Assembly (NCBI GenBank): GCA_963841455.1
Contig: CAWJCU010000017.1
Span: 62,001-126,000 of the forward strand
Direction: 5' to 3'
Length of the DNA: 64,000 nucleotides
Origin: JAWVFM01 sp963841455
GTDB lineage: Bacteria; Actinomycetota; Thermoleophilia; Solirubrobacterales; 70-9
Under the pieces are notes generated by a model. It was given only the letters and a program-made list of their open reading frames with translations, made no database searches and was not told where the DNA came from. The translations under genes were made by a program, and so were the position numbers. Of the stretch, positions 25,940-34,800 are shown in pieces. Position 1 is the first letter of the stretch, and each line of letters opens with the position of its first letter.

Positions 25940-26320
25940 CTATTGCGCGGAGGCCAGGTCGGTGCGGAGCTCCTGTGCGGCGCCGAGGTACGCGTGCGCC
26001 GGGCCGTGATCGGCAGGGGCGTAGTAGTGAACGAGGACGCGGATCACGCGCTCCATCGCCCCCGGCACCGGCATCTCGCGCCCGCACATGAGCGGCACGC
26101 GGTCGAGCCCCACGCCGCGCGCGGCGACCGCGGGGAACTCCGCGTCGAGGTCGTCGGTGCAGGTGAAGAAGCAGCTCACCATGCTCTCGGGGCGCAGCGC
26201 GTTACGCCGCATGAGCTCCTCCATCAGCCGGGCGGTGGCGTCGAGGATCGCGTCCGCCTCGTTGCGCTCGGCCTGGACGGCGCCGCGGACGGCCCAAAGG
26301 CGTGTCGGCGCATCAGCCAT
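25940..26320 (-). CDS. aroH: Chorismate mutase, AroH type
   Basis: Converts chorismate to prephenate, feeding TyrA downstream. The 126-residue protein matches the monofunctional Bacillus-type trimeric enzyme: LWAVRGAVQAERNEADAIL at the N-terminus with the active-site Arg, then VSCFFTCTDDLDAEFPAVAAR, VPLMCGREMPVPGAM and RVLVHYY with the catalytic Arg. Length and motif order fit. It is placed in a unit with rluB, a propeller protein and the HisC-type aminotransferase, completing a chorismate-to-tyrosine/phenylalanine set with tyrA. Confidence 0.93.
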   Translation of the reverse strand: MADAPTRLWAVRGAVQAERNEADAILDATARLMEELMRRNALRPESMVSCFFTCTDDLDAEFPAVAARGVGLDRVPLMCGREMPVPGAMERVIRVLVHYYAPADHGPAHAYLGAAQELRTDLASAQ

Positions 26321-26377
26321 GACAGCAGTTGGCCCGCGCTCGGCCTTTCGGCTCAGCTCCTTTGGTGCGCCTCGCGC

Positions 26378-27073
26378 TCACAGGCCAGCATCCTTCCAGA
26401 GCCGCTCGAGCTCGGCCGGGCGGAGCACCCGGGCCTTGCCGGAAGCGAGGTCTCCGAGCCGCACCGACGCGAACCGGGTGCGCTCGAGAGCGAGGACCTC
26501 GTTGCCGACCGCCTCGGCCATCCGGCGTACCTGGCGGTTTCGCCCCTCGCGGAGGGTCATCTCGATGACGCGCGCTGAGAGACGCCGCACACGTGCGGGC
26601 GCCGTGGGCCCGTCGTCGAGCTCGACGCCGCGCCGGAGCCGCACCATCTCGCCGTCGGTAGGTCGCCGGCGGAGGCGGACCCGGTAGGTGCGCGGCACCT
26701 CGTAGCGGGGATGCATGAGCCTGTTGGCGAGCTCGCCGTCGTTGGTGAGCAGGATCAGGCCGGTGGAGTCCGCGTCGAGCCGGCCGACCGGGTAGAGGCG
26801 GCGCGACGAGCGCACGAGCTCGACCACCGCGGTGCGGCGTCCCGGCTCGCGGGCGGTTGAGGTCACCCCGGGCGGCTTGTTCACGGCCCAGACCTCGCGT
26901 GGCTCGGGCCCGACCGGGCTGCCGTCGACCTCAACGCGGTCCCCGTCGCCGACGTCTCGGGCCGGATCCCGCACGACCTCGCCGCCGATCGTCACGCGGC
27001 CCATCCGCACGAGGTGCTCGGACCGCCGCCGCGACGCGACCCCGGAGTGGGCGAGGTACTTCGCGAGCCGCAC
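26378..27073 (-). CDS. rluB: RsuA/RluB-family pseudouridine synthase
   Basis: Modifies uridine in rRNA. The 231-residue protein has an N-terminal S4 RNA-binding domain (RLAKYLAHSGVASRRRSEHLV) and the catalytic motif YPVGRLDADSTGLILLTNDGEL with the Asp nucleophile, followed by REGRNRQVRRM. It lies after scpB with a 33-nt gap, the common scpA-scpB-rluB order of Gram-positive genomes. RluB versus RsuA target is assigned from that context. Confidence 0.92.
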   Translation of the reverse strand: MRLAKYLAHSGVASRRRSEHLVRMGRVTIGGEVVRDPARDVGDGDRVEVDGSPVGPEPREVWAVNKPPGVTSTAREPGRRTAVVELVRSSRRLYPVGRLDADSTGLILLTNDGELANRLMHPRYEVPRTYRVRLRRRPTDGEMVRLRRGVELDDGPTAPARVRRLSARVIEMTLREGRNRQVRRMAEAVGNEVLALERTRFASVRLGDLASGKARVLRPAELERLWKDAGL

Positions 27074-27106
27074 AGCTCGCGCAGTCTGCCCTAGATGGCC
27101 GAATCT

Positions 27107-27685
27107 CTACTCGGCGCGACGCTCGCCGGCCGCGAGGAGCCGCTCGCGAAGCTCCCGCTCAGCCTCGGGGCTCGGGTCGAACCGGGCTGGATCGGGCAAC
27201 TGGTCGAGGCCGGCGAGACCGAAGACGCGCTCGAAGAGCTCGGTCGTCCGGTAGACGACCGCGCCGAAACGCGATCTTCCCGACTCCTCGATCAGGCCCC
27301 GCTCGGTGAGGGTCGTCGTGGCCGACTCGGACGACACCCCGCGGATCCTCGCGATCTCGGGTCGCGAGACCGGCTGCAGGTAGGCGACGATCGCGAGCGT
27401 CTCCGCCTGGGCCTGCGTGAGCGGCGGCGTGCGAGGCTTGGCGAGGAGGCGGCGCGCCGCGTTCTCGGCCGCCGGGTCGGCGGCGAGCGTGTAGCCGCCC
27501 CCGACCTCGCGCAGCACCACCCCGCGCTCGCCCTCCGCCAGCACTGAGCCGAGGAGATCCAGGGCGCGGTCGATCTCGGCCTCGCTCGCATCGCAGGCTT
27601 CGGCCAACCCCGCAATCGAGACCGCCTCCGGGGAGAGGAACAGCAGCGCCTCCACGATCCGCTCCAACGGCGCGGCACCGCTCAT
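27107..27685 (-). CDS. scpB: Segregation and condensation protein B
   Basis: Winged-helix kleisin-associated subunit of the SMC-ScpAB condensin complex. The 192-residue protein shows VEALLFLSPEAVSIAGLAEA at the start and the family's ETLAIVAYLQPVSRPEIARIRGV in the second winged helix. ATG 27685 overlaps the scpA stop as ATGA, coupling the two subunits. Confidence 0.94.
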   Translation of the reverse strand: MSGAAPLERIVEALLFLSPEAVSIAGLAEACDASEAEIDRALDLLGSVLAEGERGVVLREVGGGYTLAADPAAENAARRLLAKPRTPPLTQAQAETLAIVAYLQPVSRPEIARIRGVSSESATTTLTERGLIEESGRSRFGAVVYRTTELFERVFGLAGLDQLPDPARFDPSPEAERELRERLLAAGERRAE

Positions 27686-28416
27686 GAGCCACCCGCGGCT
27701 TGCTTCACCGTGATCGGCCCGAAGGTGTCGCGCTGCTCCCAGGTCGCCTCGCCGCGCTTGTGCAGCTCGAGGAGGGCGAACACGGTGACCGCCTGCGTGA
27801 GGCGGTCGTCGCGGCCGAACGCCTCGTCGAAGTCGACCTCCCCCCCGCGCCGGCCCAGCAGCGAGCGCAGCACGGCCAGCCGCCGCTCGAGCGAGACGGT
27901 CGGGCGGATGTGGCTCGTGTCGGGCTCGGGCGGCGTCTTCAGCAGGTCGCCGATCGCGGCCGCCAGCGCCTCGGGCTCGTACACCGGGCGCGCCTCCTCG
28001 AGCGAGGCTCGCCGCAGGGCCGGTGGCGGCGGCGCCGAGCGGTAGAGGTATCCGCGGTTGCGGGCGAACAGCTCGGCAAGGTGCGAGGCGGCCTCCCGGT
28101 AGCGGCCGTACTCCAGCATCCGCGCGAGTAGCTCGTCTGCGGCCTCCTCGGGGCCGAGCTGCGGCTCGTCCTCCGCGGGCGCCGGCAGCAGGAGGCGCGA
28201 CTTCATCTCGAGCAGCGAGGCGATCAGGACCAGGAACTCGGTCGCGGCCTCGAGGTCGAGCTCGCCCTCCGACTCGAGGTGCTCGACGTAGGCGACGACG
28301 ACCGCGCCGAGCTCCACCTCGGCGAGGCTCAGCTCCTCGCGCAGCACGAGCGCGAGGAGCAGGTCGAACGGTCCGGCGAACGACTCGAGGTCGAGCTCGA
28401 GCTCGGCGACTCTCAT
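27682..28416 (-). CDS. scpA: Segregation and condensation protein A (kleisin)
   Basis: Kleisin that bridges the SMC heads. The 244-residue protein begins with the family pattern LESFAGPFDLLLALVLREELSL and contains the EFLVLIASLLEMKSRLLLP segment and a C-terminal winged helix (VTVFALLELHKRGEATWEQ). Followed directly by scpB (ATGA) and preceded by trpS at 29 nt. Confidence 0.95.
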   Translation of the reverse strand: MRVAELELDLESFAGPFDLLLALVLREELSLAEVELGAVVVAYVEHLESEGELDLEAATEFLVLIASLLEMKSRLLLPAPAEDEPQLGPEEAADELLARMLEYGRYREAASHLAELFARNRGYLYRSAPPPPALRRASLEEARPVYEPEALAAAIGDLLKTPPEPDTSHIRPTVSLERRLAVLRSLLGRRGGEVDFDEAFGRDDRLTQAVTVFALLELHKRGEATWEQRDTFGPITVKQAAGGS

Positions 28417-28445
28417 CGCGGGAAGCGTAGTGGCGGCCTCGGCCG

Positions 28446-29432
28446 CTAACTCGGGGGGCCGACGCCCATTGCCTCGCGCACGTCGGCGAGGGTCGTCGAG
28501 GCGATCGCCCGGGCTTTCTCGGCGCCCGCGACAAGCGTCGCCTCGAGGCCGGGCTCGTCGGCGCGGAGCTCCGCATACCGCTCGCGGACGGGAGCCAGGT
28601 AATCGACCGCCGCCGCCGCGACCGCCGCCTTGAAGTCGCCGTAGCCCGAGTCGGCGAACTCGCCCTCGATCTCCTCCGGTGGGAGGCCGGTGACGGCGGC
28701 GTGGATCTCGATCAGGTTCCCGATCCCCTCCTTGCCCTCGCCTCGGCGCACCTCGCTGCCCGAGTCGGTGACCGCCGAGCGGACCTTCTTGGCGACGGCG
28801 TCGGCCGCGTCGAGGATGAAGACGGTGCCCTGCTCGGAGCCGTAGGTGGTCGACATTCGCGAGGTCGGGTCCTGAAGGTTCATGATCCGGGCGCCGACCT
28901 CGGGGTAGCGGCCCTCGGGCACCGCGAGGACGTCTCCGAACCGGGCGTTGAACCGCTCGGCGATGTCGCGCATGAGCTCGACGTGCTGGCGCTGGTCGTC
29001 GCCGACCGGCACCTCATTCGCGCGGTACGCGAGCACGTCGGCGGCCATCAGCACTGGGTAATAGAAGAGCGCCGCTGACGTGAGCTCGCGCTGCTGCGCC
29101 GACTTCTCCTTGAACTGGTGCATGCGGTTGAGGTCGCCCCAGGCGGTGACAGCGCCGAGGAGCCAGGTGAGCTCGGTGTGCTCGTGCACGTCGGACTGGC
29201 GGAAGAGGATGCAGCGATCCGGGTCGAGGCCGGCGGCCAGCAGGATCGCCGCGGTGTCGTAGAGGCGCTCGCGCAGGTCGGCCGGCTCCTGGGGGACGGT
29301 GTGGGCGTGCAGGTCGACGACACAGTAGATCGACTCGCCGCGGTCCTGGAAATCGACGTACTGACGGATCGCGCCGATGTAGTTGCCGAGGTGCTTGCGC
29401 CCGGTCGGCTGGATGCCGCTGAAGATGCGCAC
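28446..29432 (-). CDS. trpS: Tryptophanyl-tRNA synthetase
   Basis: Class Ic synthetase, 328 residues from GTG 29432. The start RIFSGIQPTGRKHLGNYIGA contains the HIGH-like signature, and the KMSKS loop reads SRMSTT followed by SEQGTVFILD. LADVR and AGAEKARAIA at the C-terminus fit the family. The frame is open further upstream, but GTG 29432 lies directly before the conserved IFSGIQPTG. Divergent from ku with a 126-bp gap, in which I see only a short GTACG-GT-CGTAC palindrome (29472-29483). Charging level of its tRNA is what the aromatic leader peptide would sense. Confidence 0.95.
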   Translation of the reverse strand: MRIFSGIQPTGRKHLGNYIGAIRQYVDFQDRGESIYCVVDLHAHTVPQEPADLRERLYDTAAILLAAGLDPDRCILFRQSDVHEHTELTWLLGAVTAWGDLNRMHQFKEKSAQQRELTSAALFYYPVLMAADVLAYRANEVPVGDDQRQHVELMRDIAERFNARFGDVLAVPEGRYPEVGARIMNLQDPTSRMSTTYGSEQGTVFILDAADAVAKKVRSAVTDSGSEVRRGEGKEGIGNLIEIHAAVTGLPPEEIEGEFADSGYGDFKAAVAAAAVDYLAPVRERYAELRADEPGLEATLVAGAEKARAIASTTLADVREAMGVGPPS

Positions 29433-29558
29433 GGCGGCGGAATCTAGCGGGGCGATGAGTTTCGGCCGCACGTACGGTCGTACCGGTATGGCAAGCAAGT
29501 TCTCGTCCGCATGAAGGCACCCGCGTACGAAACGGCGAACGTGGGAAAATGAGCAGCG

Positions 29559-30467
29559 ATGCCTAGGGCAATCTGGTCAGGCTCAATCAGCTTCGGGCTC
29601 CTCAACGTGCCCGTGAAGCTCTACAGCGCCGTCGCGCGCAAGCAGGTGAGCTTCCGCGAGCTGCGGGCGAGCGACAGCTCCCGCGTACGCCACAAGCGGG
29701 TTGCCGAGTCCGACGGCGAGGAGGTCGCCTACGAGGACATCGTGAAGGGCTACGAGATCGCGCCCGAGCAGTACGTGGTGATGACGCGCGAGGAGCTCGA
29801 GGAGCTCGACCCCAAGAGGACCCGGGCGATCGAGATCCAGGACTTCGTCGAGCTCGAGGCCATCGACCCGATCTACTTCGACCACCCGTACTACCTCGGA
29901 CCCGACAAGGGCGCTGAGCGGGCCTACGCGCTGCTCGCGAAGGCGATGGCCGATCGCGGCCGCGTCGCGGTCGCCCGCTTCGTGCTTCGCAATCGAGAGC
30001 ACCTCGCGGCGATCCGCTCGACGGGCGAAGTGCTGACGCTCGCGACGATGCGCTTCGCCGATGAGGTGGTGCAGCCGAACGAGCTCGACGGCGTCCTCCC
30101 CGACGACGTGGAGGAGCCGCAGAAGCGCGAGCTGGACATGGCCGGCGCTCTCATCGATCAGCTCACCTCGGACTTCGAGCCGGGGCAGTACCGCGACGAG
30201 TACCGCGAGGAGCTGCTCGAGCGGATCGAGAGCAAGGCCCGCGGCGAGGACATCGTGGAGTCGCTCTCGGAGGAGCCGAAGCCCACCAAGGCGCCCGATC
30301 TCATGGCGGCGCTCGAGGAGAGCCTCGCCGCGGTCAAGGGCGAGCCGCTCGCGGCCGGCGCGGAGCGGAAGGCGAAGTCGAAGCCGAAGTCAACCCCAGC
30401 CAAGAAGCCCGCGGCCAAGAAGACGACCAAGTCGCGATCGCGAAGCAAGGCCAAAGCCGCGAAGTAG
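29559..30467 (+). CDS. ku: Non-homologous end joining protein Ku
   Basis: Homodimeric DNA-end-binding protein. The 302-residue protein opens with the bacterial Ku signature IWSGSISFGLLNVPVKLY and includes the core beta-barrel bridge and ALLAKAMADRGRVAVARFVLR. It ends in a long Lys/Ala/Ser tail (from about residue 262), as in actinobacterial Ku proteins whose basic tail helps DNA binding. Followed by a LigD polymerase domain on the same strand, forming a two-gene repair unit. Confidence 0.96.
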   Translation: MPRAIWSGSISFGLLNVPVKLYSAVARKQVSFRELRASDSSRVRHKRVAESDGEEVAYEDIVKGYEIAPEQYVVMTREELEELDPKRTRAIEIQDFVELEAIDPIYFDHPYYLGPDKGAERAYALLAKAMADRGRVAVARFVLRNREHLAAIRSTGEVLTLATMRFADEVVQPNELDGVLPDDVEEPQKRELDMAGALIDQLTSDFEPGQYRDEYREELLERIESKARGEDIVESLSEEPKPTKAPDLMAALEESLAAVKGEPLAAGAERKAKSKPKSTPAKKPAAKKTTKSRSRSKAKAAK

Positions 30468-30508
30468 AGGTCGACGGGCGCACCCTGGCGCTCACGAACC
30501 TCGACAAG

Positions 30509-31387
30509 GTGATCTGGCCGAAGGCCGGGTTCACCAAGGGCGAGGGGATGGACTACTACGCGCGCATCGCCGACGCGATGCTGCCGCACCTGAAGGACCG
30601 CCCGCTCACCCGCGTGCGCTTTCCCGACGGGGTCGAGGGACAGCGCTTCTACGAGAAGCGGGCACCCTCGCACACGCCGAAATGGATCCGCACCTTCCCG
30701 ATCGAGTTCGGCTCGGCCGGCCGCGTCGACTTCGTCGTCTGCGAGGAGCGCGCGACGCTCATCTGGCTCTGCCAGATGGCGGCCTTCGAGCTCCACCCCT
30801 CGCTCTCGCTGACGAAGAAGGTCGAGCGGCCAACGGCGCTCGTATTCGACCTCGACCCGGGCGCGCCGGCCGACATCGTCGACTGCTGCCGCGTCGGGCT
30901 CCGCGTGCGCGAGCTGTTCGCGAAGCTCGGGCTCGAGTCCTTTCCCAAGACCTCGGGGTCGAAGGGCCTCCAGGTTTACGTGCCGCTGAACACGCCCTAC
31001 ACCTACGACGACACGAAGCCTTTCTCGCACGCCGTCGCGCAGCTCCTCGAGCGCGAGACCCCCGATGAGGTGGTCTCCAAGCAGAAGAGGGAGCTGCGGA
31101 AGGGCAGGGTCCTCGTCGACTGGAGCCAGAACGACGGCACCAAGACGACCGTGGCCGTGTACTCGCTGCGGGCGCGCGAGCACCCCTGGGTCTCGACGCC
31201 GCTCGACTGGGACGAGGTGGAGGCCGTGCTGCGGCGGCGCAAGCGCGAGCTGGCACTCGAGTCGATGCGCTTCGAGGGGAACGACGTCGTCACGCGCGTG
31301 GAGAAGCGCGGCGACCTCTTCGAGCAGGTGCTCAGGCTGAAGCAGAGGCTCCCGGCGCTGAGCCGCGCGGGGCTCGACAGCGGCTAG
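30509..31387 (+). CDS. ligD: LigD-type polymerase/primase domain protein (no ligase domain)
   Basis: Archaeo-eukaryotic primase-type polymerase that fills gaps in Ku-dependent end joining. The 292-residue frame from GTG 30509 has DYYARIADAMLPHLKDRPLT, the catalytic Asp pair FDLDPG (residues 113-118), TSGSKGLQVYVPL and VDWSQN. It is limited to the polymerase module; no ligase or nuclease domain follows. The conserved start VDGRTLALTNLDKV lies upstream of the first usable start codon, in the same frame, which stays open far back into ku without any ATG, GTG or TTG in the part I read. The true N-terminus is therefore unsettled. Confidence 0.9.
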   Translation: MIWPKAGFTKGEGMDYYARIADAMLPHLKDRPLTRVRFPDGVEGQRFYEKRAPSHTPKWIRTFPIEFGSAGRVDFVVCEERATLIWLCQMAAFELHPSLSLTKKVERPTALVFDLDPGAPADIVDCCRVGLRVRELFAKLGLESFPKTSGSKGLQVYVPLNTPYTYDDTKPFSHAVAQLLERETPDEVVSKQKRELRKGRVLVDWSQNDGTKTTVAVYSLRAREHPWVSTPLDWDEVEAVLRRRKRELALESMRFEGNDVVTRVEKRGDLFEQVLRLKQRLPALSRAGLDSG

Positions 31388-33201
31388 CGCACGGGGAGGC
31401 GCAGGCGCAGGCGCTTCACGTCGATCGTGAACGCGCCGTTCGAGGGCCGGGCGAACGGGATGTCGTTGCCGAGCAGCTCGAGCTTCGGCGTGTGCCCGCG
31501 CGCGAAGCGCCACGCCCCCGGGTGGAGCTCGAACGAGTTGCGGCCATCGTGCGGGCGGTAGAGGCCGCGCGCGACCAGCGTCTGCGAGGCGCCATCAGGC
31601 GCGACGTCCCACAGGCGGGCCGCCAGCTGCGACACCCCCGGGGCGGCACCGTTGATCGCGACGGTCGCACGGACCCGCGGAGCGCCGAGCAGGGTGATCG
31701 GCCGACGGCGCGCCCGCAACTCGTAGGTTGCGGTGCCCGGCTCAGGATCGGCCGAGGTCGCGGCGCACGGGTCGCCGCCACCCGTCACCGGGTCGATGGC
31801 GGCGCCGATGGACGGGTTGCCGCCCGCCGACAGGACGGGCTGCTCGGGACGGCTGGAATAGCGGACCGAGTGGCTCGAGAGGGCCGCGAACGTCCGCGCC
31901 CGGTACGGGCCGAGCGACGGCCTCGACCTGGGGCAGGTCTCAACGTATGCGGTGACGCCCGGCCGCGGCCCCGGACGCCCGCTCTTCAGGTAGCGGTCGA
32001 AGAGGGCGTGGATCGAGCCGACGAGGTGGCTGCGGTCGGCGTGCTTGTTCTGCGCGCGCTGATGGCCGAGGTCGCCGAAGAAGAGCGAGATCGGCAGGCT
32101 CGGGTACCTGCGGGCGGTGCGGTTCGCGTAGCGCAGGGCCTCGTCGACCGGGAAGAGGTCGTCGGTGAAGCCGCTGGCGATCAGGAGCGGCGGGGGCCTG
32201 TGGCTCGCATCGATGAAGTAGGGCGAGTGGTAGCGCTTGAGCGTTTGTACGACCGCCCTGGCGGACGAGTCGGTGTACGGCTCGCCCGCGTCGGTCCGCC
32301 CGACCCACGTCGCCACGTCGGCCCGGGGGTCCACGCCCGGTGGCGCGAGGAAGCCCATCGGCCGGCCCGGCACGAACGGCTCGCCGATCGGCTGGCCGGG
32401 GCCGGTCGCGAACTGCGCGGCGGCGAAGATCGCGTTCACGAAGGTCTCCTTCTCGACGCCGACCGGGGACCCGTCGGCGCGGCGAGAAGTGACGCCGACC
32501 GCCCGCGTCGTGCCGTTGGGCGCCGCCGCGCTGACGAGGTCCGTCCATGGGATCACCGAGGCGGCCGCGGTGATGCGCAGCGGCGTCCCGCGCGGGCTCC
32601 GCCACCTGACGAGCTTGCCGCTGGGCAGCATGATCCGGTTTCGAAGGGCCGCGAGCTCCAGCGTCTGCCCGCCTCCGTAGGAGTCGCCCGTCACGCCGAT
32701 CCTCCTGCTCGAGGCGACGCCCTCGTCCACGAGATTGCCGATGAGCGTCTGGGCGTCGCGGGCCTCGTAGCGAACGTCGGCCAGGTGGATGTAGCCCGTC
32801 GCGCAGGCGACCGGGCTCGCCGAGCGCGCGTCCGGCGTGCCGCACGAGCCCCACTGCCCGCGCGCCGTGTAGGTGAGCACCGCGTAGCCGTCCCTGGCCC
32901 AGTCGAACGCGTTGTCGGTGTAGGCCTTGGATGCGGGGTCCAGGTACTCGTACTTCGAGTTCCCGAACCCGTTGATCTCGACCACGAGCGGCAGGCGCCG
33001 AGCGCCCCGGCGCGGGAGGACGACGCTCGCGTCGAGCGGAACGCCGTCCCAGGTGTTCGCCAGGCCCGAGCACACATAGACGCCCTGCGCCGGCCCGCAC
33101 GAGTCCAGCCCGAGCGGCGCCGCAGCTTGGGCGGGAGCGGCTCCCGCCGGCATGAGGAGCCAGATCCCAGCGAGCAGCCCGACAGACCTGAGGCGCAGCA
33201 C
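31384..33201 (-). CDS. Secreted S15 / CocE-like alpha/beta hydrolase (X-Pro dipeptidyl-peptidase type)
   Basis: A 605-residue protein with a signal peptide (residues 1-27, ending PAQA-AA). The alpha/beta hydrolase core has the nucleophile S174 in GDSYGGG, an acid candidate in SGFTDDLFPV and His in FFGDLGHQR. A C-terminal jelly-roll domain like that of the X-Pro dipeptidyl-peptidase/CocE group follows. Likely cleaves peptides or esters outside the cell; the substrate cannot be told. GTG 33201. Its stop and the ligD stop on the other strand share the same CTAG. The gap to gcvPB is 45 nt, so it may belong to another unit. Confidence 0.85.
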   Translation of the reverse strand: MLRLRSVGLLAGIWLLMPAGAAPAQAAAPLGLDSCGPAQGVYVCSGLANTWDGVPLDASVVLPRRGARRLPLVVEINGFGNSKYEYLDPASKAYTDNAFDWARDGYAVLTYTARGQWGSCGTPDARSASPVACATGYIHLADVRYEARDAQTLIGNLVDEGVASSRRIGVTGDSYGGGQTLELAALRNRIMLPSGKLVRWRSPRGTPLRITAAASVIPWTDLVSAAAPNGTTRAVGVTSRRADGSPVGVEKETFVNAIFAAAQFATGPGQPIGEPFVPGRPMGFLAPPGVDPRADVATWVGRTDAGEPYTDSSARAVVQTLKRYHSPYFIDASHRPPPLLIASGFTDDLFPVDEALRYANRTARRYPSLPISLFFGDLGHQRAQNKHADRSHLVGSIHALFDRYLKSGRPGPRPGVTAYVETCPRSRPSLGPYRARTFAALSSHSVRYSSRPEQPVLSAGGNPSIGAAIDPVTGGGDPCAATSADPEPGTATYELRARRRPITLLGAPRVRATVAINGAAPGVSQLAARLWDVAPDGASQTLVARGLYRPHDGRNSFELHPGAWRFARGHTPKLELLGNDIPFARPSNGAFTIDVKRLRLRLPVR

Positions 33202-33246
33202 GGCCGCAGTATGTGGGCTGGTAGACGGCGGGGCGCCGGTTGCCGC

Positions 33247-34800
33247 TCAGCCGAGCGGCTGGCGAACCACCGGCCTGCGGCTCGCCGTCGCCTCGTCGAG
33301 GCGACGGACGGGCGTGGTGTAGGGCGCGCCGCGGGCGATCTCGGGATCGCTCTCGGCCTCGGCCAGGATCTCGTCGACCGCATCGGCGAGGGCGTCGAGC
33401 GACTCTCGCGTCTCGGTCTCCGTCGGCTCGAACATCAGCGCCTCGTCGACGAGGAGCGGGAAGTAGATCGTCGGCGGGTGGAAGCCGAAGTCGAGGAGCC
33501 GCTTCGCGATGTCGAGCGTTCGCACCCCGAGGTCGCGCTTCGCGGGGCCGCCGGAGAGGACGAACTCGTGCATGCACGCGCGGTCGAAGGCCACCGGCAG
33601 CTGCTTGCCGGCGCGCCCGGCGCGCAGCCTGGCGAGCAGGTAGGCCGCGTTCAGGACGGCGGTCTCGGATGCCTCCTTGAGGCCATCGCCGCCGAGGCTC
33701 GTGATGTACGCGTAGGAGCGCACGAAGACGCCGAAGTTGCCCTGGAAGCCGCGAAGCCGCCCGATCGACGTCGGCGCGTCGTGGTCGAGGTCGAAGGTCG
33801 GGCCGGCGCCGTTCGACCCCTCGGTGCGGACGATCCGCGGCACCGGCAGGTAGGGCTCGATCCGCTCGGAGACGGCGATCGGCCCGGCTCCGGGGCCACC
33901 CCCGCCATGGGGCTGTGAGAACGACTTGTGGAGGTTCACGTGGACGATGTCGAACCCCATGTCGCCCGGGCGGCTCCAACCCATGATCGCGTTGAGGTTC
34001 GCGCCGTCGTAGTAGAGGGTGCCGCCGGCCTCGTGCACGATCGCCGTGATCTCGGCGATGTTGCGATCGAAGAGGCCCAGCGTGTTGGGGTTGGTCAGCA
34101 TCAGGCATGCGACGTCGCCGTCGGCCTTGGCGCGCAGGTCGTCGACGTCCACCCCGCCCGCATCGTTCGTCGCGACCTTCACCACCTCGTAGCCGGCCAT
34201 CGTCACGGTCGCCGGGTTCGTGCCGTGCGCCGTATCCGGGATGAGGACCTTGTGGCGCTCGGAGCCCCGGTCGTCGTGGTAGGCGCGCGTCAGGAGGAGG
34301 CCGGCCAGCTCACCGTGCGAGCCCGCCGAGGGCTGAAGCGAGACGTGCGGGAGTCCGGTGAGCTCGGCGAGGGCGCGCTCGAGCCGCCACATGAGCTCGA
34401 GGGCTCCCTGCGCTCGCTTCGGGTCCTGCGCCGGATGCAGGCGCGCGTGGCCGGGCAGCGCAGCGACGCGCTCGTTCAGGCGCGGGTTGTGCTTCATCGT
34501 GCACGAGCCGAGCGGGTACGGGCCCGTGTCGAGGTCGAAGTTGCGGCGCGAAATGCGGTTGTAGTGGCGGACGATCTCGGGTTCGGACACCTCGGGGAGC
34601 TCGGCCTGCGCCTCGCGGAGGAGCCTCGCGGGGATCAGCTCGTCGAGCGGGACCTCCGGGACGTCGGTTGGCGGCATGACCGCGGCGCGGCGGCCCTCGA
34701 CCGACCGCTCGAAGATGGTGGTCACCGCGTCCCTCTGTTGCGGGGTCGGAGTATCGGCGTTGGCCGGGGGCGGGTTAGGGGAGGCGGGCGCCGGCGTCAT
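33247..34800 (-). CDS. gcvPB: Glycine decarboxylase (P protein) subunit 2
   Basis: PLP-bearing subunit of the split P protein of the glycine cleavage system. The 517-residue protein shows GSCTMKHNPRLNE, QPSAGSHGELAG, DTAHGTNPATVTMAGY, DGANLNAIMG, and the PLP lysine K292 in HVNLHKSFSQPHGGGGPG. ATG 34800 overlaps the gcvPA stop as ATGA. Last gene of the gcvT-gcvH-gcvPA-gcvPB row. Confidence 0.96.
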   Translation of the reverse strand: MTPAPASPNPPPANADTPTPQQRDAVTTIFERSVEGRRAAVMPPTDVPEVPLDELIPARLLREAQAELPEVSEPEIVRHYNRISRRNFDLDTGPYPLGSCTMKHNPRLNERVAALPGHARLHPAQDPKRAQGALELMWRLERALAELTGLPHVSLQPSAGSHGELAGLLLTRAYHDDRGSERHKVLIPDTAHGTNPATVTMAGYEVVKVATNDAGGVDVDDLRAKADGDVACLMLTNPNTLGLFDRNIAEITAIVHEAGGTLYYDGANLNAIMGWSRPGDMGFDIVHVNLHKSFSQPHGGGGPGAGPIAVSERIEPYLPVPRIVRTEGSNGAGPTFDLDHDAPTSIGRLRGFQGNFGVFVRSYAYITSLGGDGLKEASETAVLNAAYLLARLRAGRAGKQLPVAFDRACMHEFVLSGGPAKRDLGVRTLDIAKRLLDFGFHPPTIYFPLLVDEALMFEPTETETRESLDALADAVDEILAEAESDPEIARGAPYTTPVRRLDEATASRRPVVRQPLG

